Made by a program: the position numbers and the translations under genes. Below are positions 1-6,605 of a stretch of DNA of 11,451 nucleotides, one piece after another. The notes beneath the pieces were generated by a model. That model did no database searches, had not been told where the DNA came from, and saw only the letters and a program-made list of their open reading frames with translations. The first letter of the stretch is position 1. Every line of letters starts with the position of its first letter. This DNA comes from JABFRZ01 sp036376275 (lineage in GTDB: Bacteria; Planctomycetota; UBA1135; GCA-002686595): positions 1-11,451 of the forward strand of contig DASVAP010000304.1 of the NCBI GenBank assembly GCA_036376275.1, given 5' to 3'.

Positions 1-510
1 CGTGTCGGCCGAGAAACGCCACTCGAAGCCCGGCCCCGTGCTCGTGCGCGCGAGCAGGATCGGGACCTCCCCCTGGGGCGTGCGCACCATGCCCACGCGC
101 TCGAGCTCGGGGTCGAGCCCGTCGTCCTTCGAGCCCGTGCCCTCGGGCGCGTCGCTCACGCGCGAGAGGTCGATCCAGATCGTCTGGTCGAGCACCTCCT
201 TGAGCTGGCGCGCCAGGGTCCCGGCCGCCGCGGAGCCCGGCGCCGCGCGCCGCCCGCCGAGGTCGAGGAACTCCGCCGCGCGCGTCCACTCCGAGGCCCG
301 CGCGGCATCGAGGTACCCGCGCAGCGCCTGGCGCGGCGTCGCGCGCACCTGGACGTGGCTCGTCTCCTGCCGCGCTGCCCCCGACCACGCCCAGCTCGGC
401 CGCGCCAGGACCAGCCCGAGCAGGAACAGCAGGGCGAAGCCGAGCGGGATCAGGCGGGCGAGGAAGCGCGCGCGGGCGAGGCGCGTGGCGAGGGTCGAGC
501 GAGCAGCCAC
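1..510 (-). CDS. MscS-family mechanosensitive ion channel, N-terminal part (cut by window edge)
   Basis: The frame is open for 170 codons from a GTG at 508-510 to base 1 and continues outside the window. An AGGAG at 517-521, six bases before the GTG, fixes the start. Residues about 19-37 are strongly hydrophobic, a signal peptide or anchor, with a plausible cleavage after AWS. Residues about 58-170 match the extracytoplasmic domain that I know to precede the channel part in many large MscS-type proteins: PRQALRGYLDAARASEW (59-75), then AAEFLDL, then LARQLKEVLDQTIWIDL (99-115), and DPELERVG. The pore helices and the beta domain are not in view, so channel function is inferred from this N-terminal module. 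Such channels release osmolytes on hypo-osmotic shock. It lies 114 bp downstream of the lipoprotein gene in the same direction. The intervening bases hold only a weak GCGCGC/GCGCGC inverted repeat, so co-transcription is possible. Confidence 0.8.
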   Translation of the reverse strand, partial: MAARSTLATRLARARFLARLIPLGFALLFLLGLVLARPSWAWSGAARQETSHVQVRATPRQALRGYLDAARASEWTRAAEFLDLGGRRAAPGSAAAGTLARQLKEVLDQTIWIDLSRVSDAPEGTGSKDDGLDPELERVGMVRTPQGEVPILLARTSTGPGFEWRFSADT

Positions 511-624
511 GAAGAGCTCCTGGGTTCGGGGACGGCGGAACGTGCAGTGGAGCGCGCAGGAGCGCGCGCGGCAACCCCGGCGTCGCGGTTGTTCGCGCGT
601 GCGGTGAAGGAGCGGCGCCCCGGC

Positions 625-1146
625 TCAGCGGCCGCGGATGAGCTTCACCACGTCGGACGCGAGCTCGTTCGGGACGAGCAGCGTGAGGCTGTAGTGGACG
701 ATGCGCCAGGCCTCGCCCTCGCGGCGCAGCACGCCGGTCCCGCGGCACAGCCCGTACTTCTCGTTCCACAGGCGCTCGTCGAACCAGGCCAGCGCGCCCT
801 GCACGGCGACGTGGCGCTCGCGCGGCTCGTAGGTCCAGCCCACGCCGCGCGCGAAGTAGGGCTCGCAGAAGGCGCGGAACTCGGCCAGCGGCCAGCGTTC
901 GCTCGCGTCGGTGCCGAGGAAGACCGAGTCCGGCGCCATGTGGCCGAAGTAGCGCGCGCCGTCGGCGGCGGCCGCCGCCGCGTGCCAGTCGTCCAGCACG
1001 GCGGCGATCGCGGCCTCCGCCGCGCCGATCGCCTCGGGCCGTGCCTCCACCGTGGCCGGCGCGGCCGAGGACGCGGCCGTTTCGGGCGCCGGAGCGCGAC
1101 AGGCGAGGACCGAGCCGAGGAGGAGGAGCGGGAGGAGCGGCTTCAT
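625..1146 (-). CDS. SnoaL/NTF2-like (DUF4440-type) lipoprotein
   Basis: The product has 173 residues. The first 15 (MKPLLPLLLLGSVLA) form a short signal peptide ending in a lipobox-like VLAC with Cys16 as the acylation site, followed by an Ala/Pro-rich linker to about residue 38. Residues about 42-165 look like a SnoaL-like/NTF2-fold domain: an N-terminal helix with LDDWHAAAAAADGARYFGHM, then PDSVFLGTDASERWPLAEFRAFCEPYF, GWTYEPRERHVAV, AWFDE and RGTGVLRREGEAWRIVHY. The FLGTDASERW and GTGVL..EGEAWRIVHY blocks are the ones I recognise from 'nuclear transport factor 2 family' proteins. Members range from enzymes to ligand-binding proteins, so no reaction is assigned. The predicted location is an envelope lipoprotein. 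The ATG is 36 bp from the divergent ABC-F start, and no Shine-Dalgarno sequence is apparent. Confidence 0.85.
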   Translation of the reverse strand: MKPLLPLLLLGSVLACRAPAPETAASSAAPATVEARPEAIGAAEAAIAAVLDDWHAAAAAADGARYFGHMAPDSVFLGTDASERWPLAEFRAFCEPYFARGVGWTYEPRERHVAVQGALAWFDERLWNEKYGLCRGTGVLRREGEAWRIVHYSLTLLVPNELASDVVKLIRGR

Positions 1147-1182
1147 CGCGCGCTATCATGCCTTGCTCTCCGTCCCTCCCCC
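1147..1182. promoter_or_regulatory. 36-bp divergent start region with TATCAT -10-like box
   Basis: The lipoprotein (minus) and the ABC-F gene (plus) start only 36 bp apart. At 1154-1159 the plus strand reads TATCAT (5/6 to TATAAT). The same bases on the minus strand give CATGAT (4/6). No TTGACA-like -35 box is visible in either direction. A plus-strand transcript starting some 7 bases after the box would leave a leader of under 20 bases without a Shine-Dalgarno sequence (the bases before the ATG are CCCTCCCCC). One A/T patch may serve both genes back to back. This rests on motif resemblance only. Confidence 0.3.
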
Positions 1183-3081
<1,899 letters not shown>

Positions 3082-3128
3082 GCGGCGCCCTCGGCCGGCC
3101 GCGCTCGCGCGGCCGGCGAGGGCGGCGC
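3082..3128 (+). terminator. Strong GC hairpin directly after the ABC-F stop
   Basis: Beginning at the base after the TGA, the arms 3088-3103 (CCCTCGGCCGGCCGCG) and 3108-3122 (CGCGGCCGGCGAGGG) pair with one bulged base around a CTCG loop. With one further mismatch the pairing extends to 3082 and 3128. There is no T-run, so this may be an intrinsic terminator of the high-GC kind or a 3'-end stabilising hairpin. Confidence 0.55.
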
Positions 3129-3235
3129 TCGGGATCGGCCTCGGCGCGCGATCCTCGCGCGCCCTTCCGACTCATGCTCGGGTCGAGTTCAGCCGGACGG
3201 CGCCCGCCCGTTCGACGCAGTCCCGAGGCGCAGAG

Positions 3236-3241
3236 TAGGAT
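3236..3241 (+). promoter_or_regulatory. Possible -10 box upstream of the small ORF
   Basis: TAGGAT (4/6 to TATAAT) lies 44 bp before the ATG at 3286. TTCGAC at 3211-3216 is a weak -35 candidate with 19-bp spacing. The position is sensible after the hairpin at 3082-3128, which would make the small gene its own transcription unit. This rests on motif resemblance only. Confidence 0.25.
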
Positions 3242-3285
3242 CGGCTGCGAGCGAGGACTCGTCACAGCCCCTCGCGCGAGCTCCC

Positions 3286-3603
3286 ATGAGTGCAACCTAC
3301 GAGACGACGGTGAACGTGGAGGCGCCGGCGCGCGTGCTCGAGCGACTCCCGCTGGACATCCGGGACCGCCAGCCGGGGTGGCGTCTCGTCCGCCACGCAC
3401 CGAGAACATCCCTGGAGTACAGCCTTCCAGTCGGCCTCCGCTCGTGGGGAGAGTCGATCGAGATCACCGTGGCCGGCGGTTCGCTGCGCATCGTCTCGCG
3501 CTGCCGCTTTCCAATCATCGATTGGGGCCGGAATGCTCGCAACGTCGAGGTCGTCCGCGCCTGCATCCAGCGAGCCCGCGAGCAGCTCAGCACCACCGGG
3601 TGA
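3286..3603 (+). CDS. Small protein of unknown function with RSWGE...DWGRNARNV motif
   Basis: I do not recognise a named function. The 105-residue product has no signal peptide or membrane segment. Third codon positions are mostly G or C in this frame, which favours it over the overlapping antisense frames. The pattern looks like a small beta-rich cytoplasmic domain: alternating strands (YETTVNVEAP near the start, WRLVRHA, TSLEYSLPVGLRSWGESIEITV at 41-62, SLRIVSRCRFPIIDWG at 66-81) followed by a C-terminal helix (NVEVVRACIQRAREQL). I remember the block 'SWGE..I.V...IVS.C..P..IDWG+N..NV' from small uncharacterised bacterial proteins, but cannot attach a role. The start is the first ATG. Only a weak GAG lies five bases upstream. 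The flanking hairpin and candidate promoter suggest a single-gene unit. A few rarer A/T-ending codons make it slightly less GC-biased than its neighbours. Confidence 0.7.
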   Translation: MSATYETTVNVEAPARVLERLPLDIRDRQPGWRLVRHAPRTSLEYSLPVGLRSWGESIEITVAGGSLRIVSRCRFPIIDWGRNARNVEVVRACIQRAREQLSTTG

Positions 3604-3640
3604 CGCGGACGCACGACCTCGTGCAGGACCGCCAGGGATA

Positions 3641-3760
3641 AGGTCGCCCACCCCGGCGGCTTCGACTACGATCCCGAGGGCGACAGCGGCCCGCACCTGC
3701 ACGCGGTCGTGGCCGACGCCGAGGGGCGCGTCCTGGGCGCCTTCCTGGCGCGGCCCTCCA
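3641..3760 (+). pseudogene. Remnant of a PPC/DUF296-domain gene
   Basis: In the plus frame starting at 3604 the bases translate as GFDYDPEGDSGPHLHAVVADAEGRVLGAFLAR. The part SGPHLHAVVADAEGRVLG matches DGPHLHAALADGEGRVLG of the intact PPC gene at 5291-5713. At DNA level 3692-3739 agrees with 5508-5555 at 44 of 48 bases by my count. There is no start codon with a leader, no upstream half of the domain, and the similarity breaks off shortly after 3739. I read it as a decayed partial copy of that gene or of a close relative. It ends about 20 bp from the 3' end of the minus-strand tRNA gene. The limits given are approximate. Confidence 0.5.
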
Positions 3761-3777
3761 GCGGCGTTCATTCCAGG

Positions 3778-3870
3778 AGACCGGCCTCGGACTCGAACCG
3801 AGCACGGCGCTTGTCCGGCGCCCGCGATGGATTTGCAGTCCACGGGGAGCACCCGCTCCCTCGACCGGCC
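3778..3870 (-). tRNA. tRNASec-shaped tRNA with cysteine anticodon GCA and U73
   Basis: Read 5' to 3' on the minus strand from 3870: acceptor strand GGCCGGTC (8 nt), linker GA, D stem GGGAGC with loop GGGT and GCTCCC (6 bp, 4-nt loop, 3860-3845), one base, anticodon stem GTGGA, loop CTGCAAA (anticodon GCA at 3836-3834), stem TCCAT, then a long variable arm (3826-3802) with GGCGC/GCGCC around CGGACAA. The T arm is TCGG, TTCGAGT, CCGA (3801-3787). The 3' acceptor strand GGCCGGTC (3786-3779) pairs with the 5' strand in all 8 positions, two of them G-U. Base 73 is U, followed by CCT, so CCA is not encoded. An 8-bp acceptor stem, a 6-bp D stem with a 4-nt loop, a long extra arm and no U8 are tRNASec traits. 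The loop differs from tRNASec CTTCAAA by one base (T34 to G). GCA and U73 are cysteine identity elements, so charging by CysRS and reading of UGC/UGU is the likely role (inference). Confidence 0.85.
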
Positions 3871-3876
3871 GGTGCG

Positions 3877-3882
3877 AGTGTA
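3877..3882 (-). promoter_or_regulatory. Possible -10 box for the tRNA gene
   Basis: The minus strand reads TACACT (4/6 to TATAAT), ending six bases before the first base of the tRNA (3870). Initiation at or near the mature 5' end would then be expected. No clear -35 box is seen 16-18 bases further upstream, so the support is weak. Confidence 0.3.
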
Positions 3883-3976
3883 TGCGGCATCGACCTGCCC
3901 GCGCGGCGCCGCGGGCCGCGTCGCGACACAGCACGCTCGATGCTCGGGTGCACGAGGATCGACGCGCCCGTCTCAC

Positions 3977-3995
3977 GCACGGCGCGCGCGCGTGC
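3977..3995. repeat. GCACG/CGTGC inverted repeat with alternating GC core
   Basis: Arms GCACG (3977-3981) and CGTGC (3991-3995) flank GCGCGCGCG. The core is a strict purine-pyrimidine alternation, which can form a hairpin or Z-DNA in principle. It lies between the tRNA and the redoxin operon. No role can be assigned. Confidence 0.4.
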
Positions 3996-4002
3996 AAGAG
4001 CT

Positions 4003-4030
4003 CGGCAACGCCGGCCGCGTGGCGTTGCCG
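4003..4030. repeat. Perfect 10-bp inverted repeat upstream of the redoxin operon
   Basis: CGGCAACGCC (4003-4012) and GGCGTTGCCG (4021-4030) are exact reverse complements separated by eight bases. The element sits 59 bp before the redoxin ATG at 4090 and about 130 bp upstream of the tRNA start on the other strand. It could be an operator for either unit or a hairpin in the operon leader. There is no T-run on either strand, so a classical terminator is less likely. Confidence 0.5.
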
Positions 4031-4089
4031 CGCCTCCACCCGCGCTCTACGGTGAGGCCTCGCTTCCCCCAACCCCACCGCATACGACC

Positions 4090-4737
4090 ATGAAGACAAC
4101 CTCACTCGCCCTCCTCGCGCTCGGCCTCGTGACGCCGCTCGTCTCCGCCCAGGAGAAGCCGGCCCCCGCCGACGCCAGCGCGCCCAAGGTCTACAAGCTC
4201 GGCTCCGTCGTCGACGAGACGCTGGCGCTGCCGGACCTCGACGGCAAGACGCTCTCCTTCAAGGAGCTGCGCGGCAAGGTCGTGCTGATCCACTTCTGGT
4301 CGACGACCTGCCCCTACGAGGAGGTCGCCGATCCCAAGGTCGTCGAGCTCGAGAAGCGCTGGAAGGACCAGAAGGACGTGGTGATCCTCGCGATCAACGC
4401 CAACTCGACCGAGATCGGCGAGAAGCCCCCGGCCGACGGCTACGCCAAGGTCAAGGAGCACGCCAAGAAGAAGGGCTTCACGCACCGCATCCTGGCCGAC
4501 CACGGCAACAAGGTGGCCGACCTGTTCCAGGCCAAGTCCACGCCGCACTGCTTCGTGCTCGACAGGCAGGGCAAGGTCGTCTACGCGGGCGGCCTGGACG
4601 ACGATCCCAAGGGCGACAAGGGCGCGGCCACGCAGCAGTTCGCGGCCAGCGCGGTCGAGGCGGCCCTCGCCGGCAAGGAGATCTCCGTCAAGGAGAGCAA
4701 GCCCTACGGCTGCAGCATCAAGCGCGTCAAGGCTTGA
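4090..4737 (+). CDS. Secreted redoxin/thioredoxin-fold protein with a single active-site cysteine
   Basis: The product has 215 residues. Residues 1-20 (MKTTSLALLALGLVTPLVSA) are a signal peptide with a good AxA-like cleavage before QEKP. The mature part is a TlpA/AhpC-type redoxin fold: DLDGKTLSFKELRGKVVLIHFW (49-70), STTCPYEEV with Cys74 in the first CxxC position but Glu77 where the second cysteine would be, then VVILAINAN, and the cis-Pro loop STPHCFVLD with Pro152. A Lys/Asp/Gly-rich C-terminal extension ends in KPYGCSIKR with Cys208. That C-terminal cysteine block recurs in redoxin-domain proteins I know and may act as resolving cysteine, making a peroxiredoxin-like cycle possible (inference). 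The frame extends upstream to 3709 through the tRNA region, but the signal peptide fixes the ATG at 4090. It is the first gene of an apparent four-gene operon, and its TGA overlaps the next start (TTGA). Confidence 0.88.
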   Translation: MKTTSLALLALGLVTPLVSAQEKPAPADASAPKVYKLGSVVDETLALPDLDGKTLSFKELRGKVVLIHFWSTTCPYEEVADPKVVELEKRWKDQKDVVILAINANSTEIGEKPPADGYAKVKEHAKKKGFTHRILADHGNKVADLFQAKSTPHCFVLDRQGKVVYAGGLDDDPKGDKGAATQQFAASAVEAALAGKEISVKESKPYGCSIKRVKA

Positions 4738-5267
4738 TCCGAGCGGCCTCCCTGGCGCGGCGCGCCCTCCTGGTCCTGCTCGCCTGCGCGAGCTGCGACG
4801 CGGCGGGCGCGCCGCGTGCCGTTCCGCCGGAGGTCGTGGTGGCCGACCTCGCCGGGCTCGAGCAAGCCCTGGCCGCGCGCCGCGGCCAGCCGCTGCTCCT
4901 GAACTTCTGGGCCACCTGGTGCGCGCCCTGCGTGGCCGAGCTGCCGGACCTGCTGGCGGCCGTGCGCGCGCACGAGGCCGACGGACTGCGGGTGCTGGGC
5001 GTCAGCTACGACCTGATGCTGCCGAACAAGGAGCCCGAGGCGGTGCGCGCCGCCGTGCTCGAGTTCCTGCAGGGCCGCGACCTCGCGCTCCCGACCGTCG
5101 TCTTCGACGGGCCCGACTACGACGCGATCGACGCGCGCTTCGAGCTGCCGGGCCCGATCCCGGTCACCCTGGCCATCGACCGGAGCGGCCAGATCGTCGA
5201 GCGCGCCGAGGGCGAGGGCACGCGCGCGCGCTTCGACGAGCTGGCGCGCAGGGCCCTCGGGCGCTGA
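4734..5267 (+). CDS. TlpA-like thioredoxin-fold lipoprotein
   Basis: The product has 177 residues from a TTG start. MIRAASLARRALLVLLACASC is an Arg-rich signal peptide with a lipobox at LLAC (Cys18; Cys21 is the alternative). The thioredoxin-fold domain has PLLLNFWATWCAPCVAELPDL with the classical CxxC pair Cys63/Cys66, LRVLGVSYDLML (85-96), and the cis-Pro loop PGPIPVTLAID with Pro143, ending at ALGR. This is the TlpA/ResA-type arrangement of envelope thiol-disulfide oxidoreductases, which typically reduce disulfides in cytochrome c maturation or in oxidised envelope proteins. The actual partner is unknown. The TTG overlaps the redoxin stop by 4 bp (TTGA), suggesting translational coupling. 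No ATG or GTG upstream in the frame gives a better signal peptide. A broken copy of the C-terminal half lies at about 6745-7043. Confidence 0.87.
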   Translation: MIRAASLARRALLVLLACASCDAAGAPRAVPPEVVVADLAGLEQALAARRGQPLLLNFWATWCAPCVAELPDLLAAVRAHEADGLRVLGVSYDLMLPNKEPEAVRAAVLEFLQGRDLALPTVVFDGPDYDAIDARFELPGPIPVTLAIDRSGQIVERAEGEGTRARFDELARRALGR

Positions 5268-5275
5268 TCGGCCCG

Positions 5276-5281
5276 TATCCT
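5276..5281 (+). promoter_or_regulatory. Possible internal -10 box (TATCCT)
   Basis: TATCCT lies nine bases before the ATG at 5291, in the 23-bp gap after the TlpA-like gene. If used, it would give an almost leaderless transcript for the PPC and MBL genes. No -35 box is evident. It resembles TATCAT at 1154-1159, also close to a start codon without a Shine-Dalgarno sequence. Confidence 0.2.
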
Positions 5282-5290
5282 GGGGCGCCC

Positions 5291-5713
5291 ATGCGCACCC
5301 ACGCCCTGCGCCTATCGCCCGGTCAGGACCTGCGCCTGGCGCTCGAGGAGGCGACGCTCTCGCTCGGGCTCGCCGCGGGCTGCGTCCTGACCTGCGTGGG
5401 CAGCCTCGTCCGGGCGCGCCTGCGCCTGGCGGGGAGCGAGCAGGTGCTCGAGCTCGAAGGACCGCTCGAGATCGTCGCGCTGGTCGGCACGCTCTCGCCG
5501 GACGGTCCGCACCTGCACGCGGCCCTGGCCGACGGCGAGGGGCGCGTCCTCGGCGGGCACGTCCTGGCCGGGTGTCTGGTGCACACGACGGCCGAGCTCG
5601 TGCTGGGCGAGCTCGAGGGGCTCGCCTTCGCCCGCGCCCAGGACCCCGCGACGGGCTGGCGCGAGCTCGTCGTGCGCTCCTCTCGCCCCCTGGGGCCCAA
5701 CCCTCGTCCGTGA
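5291..5713 (+). CDS. PPC/DUF296-domain protein
   Basis: The 140-residue product is essentially one PPC (plants and prokaryotes conserved, DUF296) domain: MRTHALRLSPGQDLRLALEE, then the helix and turn LAAGCVLTCVGSLVRARLRL (28-47), LEGPLEIVALVGTLSPDG (55-72), PHLHAALADGEGRVLGGHVL (73-92) and a closing GCLVHTTAELVL. The PHLH...GGH pattern (His74, His76, His90) is the conserved family signature and groups at a likely metal site. In plants the domain is joined to AT-hooks. Stand-alone bacterial members form trimers and have no firmly established role. There is no signal peptide, so it is cytoplasmic between two exported proteins. It starts 23 bp after the TlpA-like gene, and its TGA overlaps the GTG of the next gene (GTGA). 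A 48-bp stretch has a 92% identical relic at 3692-3739. Confidence 0.88.
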   Translation: MRTHALRLSPGQDLRLALEEATLSLGLAAGCVLTCVGSLVRARLRLAGSEQVLELEGPLEIVALVGTLSPDGPHLHAALADGEGRVLGGHVLAGCLVHTTAELVLGELEGLAFARAQDPATGWRELVVRSSRPLGPNPRP

Positions 5714-6588
5714 CCCGCTCGGTGACCAGGCTCGGGCTGCTCCGGACCGTCTCGCTCGCGGCTTCCTTGCTCTCCCTCTCGTGCGCGCTGCGCCTGGCGC
5801 CGGACCGCGCGGCCGAACGCCAGCCCGCGGGCCCGGCAGCGTCTCCGGATCGACTCGGAGCCGGTGAGGTCGAGATCGAGTACGTCGCGCACGCGTGCTT
5901 CCTCCTTCGCTCGCCCGGCGGGAAGCGGGTGCTCATCGATCCCTACGCCAGCCGCGTGTGGCTCGGCTACGACTTCCCGCGCGGTATCGAGGCGGATGCC
6001 GTCCTGATCACCCACCCCCACTACGATCACGACGGGGGACGCAGGAGAGGAGGAGACGTCTCCTGGATGAGCGCACTCACCGTCTGGGATGGGCCCGGCG
6101 TGTACGACCTCGGCGACCTCCGCATCACCGGGATCGAAGGCAAGCACGCCGAGCCCTGGGGCAAGGAGTTCGGACAGAAGAACACGCTCTGGGTGGTCGA
6201 GGTCGGGGGATTGCGCATCGCGCACCTGGGCGACAACGGGCCGCTGACACCCGAGAACGTGGCCGCGCTCGGACGCGTCGACGTGCTCATGGCTCCGATC
6301 GACGAAGGCGAGCACATCCTGCGCTGGGCCGACCTCGCCGCCATCCGGTCCGCACTGCAGCCCTCCATCCTGATCCCGATGCACTACCGAATTGCCGAGC
6401 TGGAGCGGGACCCCGAGAGCCCTCGGGATCTGGGCTCGATCGAGCCGTGGATCGCGAGGGAGCCACGGGTCCGCCGCCTGGGGACGCACAGGGCAGTCTT
6501 CCGCGCCGGGAGCTTGCCGGAGCGGCCCGAGGTCGTCGTCTTCTCGTTCTCTCCAGCCGTGACAGCCGCGCGCACCCCCCAGCCCTGA
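5710..6588 (+). CDS. UlaG-like metallo-beta-lactamase-fold hydrolase, probable lipoprotein
   Basis: The product has 292 residues from the GTG at 5710, which overlaps the PPC stop (GTGA). A second GTG at 5722 is an equally possible start. RLGLLRTVSLAASLLSLSC is a lipoprotein-type signal ending at Cys25, followed by a linker to about residue 50. The MBL fold begins at VEIEYVAHACFLLRSPGGKRV with IDPY (77-80). The metal-binding motif is THPHYDHDGG (His102, His104, Asp106, His107). Further likely ligands are His146 (GKHAEPW), Asp175 (AHLGD) and His225 (IPMHY). This order (HACFLL...IDPY...HPHYDHDGG...HLGD...PMHY) is that of the UlaG/Lactamase_B_3 branch, whose members hydrolyse lactones, phosphodiesters or N-acyl lipids. 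The substrate is not predictable here. It is the last gene of the apparent operon, and the pseudogene region follows directly. Confidence 0.9.
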   Translation: MTRSVTRLGLLRTVSLAASLLSLSCALRLAPDRAAERQPAGPAASPDRLGAGEVEIEYVAHACFLLRSPGGKRVLIDPYASRVWLGYDFPRGIEADAVLITHPHYDHDGGRRRGGDVSWMSALTVWDGPGVYDLGDLRITGIEGKHAEPWGKEFGQKNTLWVVEVGGLRIAHLGDNGPLTPENVAALGRVDVLMAPIDEGEHILRWADLAAIRSALQPSILIPMHYRIAELERDPESPRDLGSIEPWIAREPRVRRLGTHRAVFRAGSLPERPEVVVFSFSPAVTAARTPQP

Positions 6589-6590
6589 CC

Positions 6591-6605
6591 GCGTTCGCCT
6601 TGCGT
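6591..6605 (+). repeat. 15-bp exact repeat shared with the methyltransferase upstream region (copy 1)
   Basis: GCGTTCGCCTTGCGT occurs here and identically at 10146-10160, 44 bp before the methyltransferase ATG. In the pseudogene copy it lies ahead of the methyltransferase-like fragment, so it supports a common origin of the two loci and marks the left end of the duplicated segment as far as I can see. Confidence 0.6.

Noticed and set aside
551..572. GCGCGC/GCGCGC inverted repeat between the lipoprotein and MscS genes, considered as a terminator.
   Set aside because: Such runs are expected by chance at this GC content. The stem is short and repetitive with no T-run, so it is mentioned only in the MscS entry.
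3778..3870. The class II tRNA considered as an ordinary tRNASer, tRNALeu or tRNATyr, or as a true tRNASec.
   Set aside because: The anticodon read after T33 is GCA, which fits none of these. The 6-bp D stem with a 4-nt loop excludes standard Ser/Leu/Tyr tRNAs, and TCA would be needed for tRNASec.
3709..4089. An N-terminal extension of the redoxin by 127 codons.
   Set aside because: It runs through the PPC relic, the tRNA gene and an inverted repeat. The signal peptide directly after the ATG at 4090 marks the real start.
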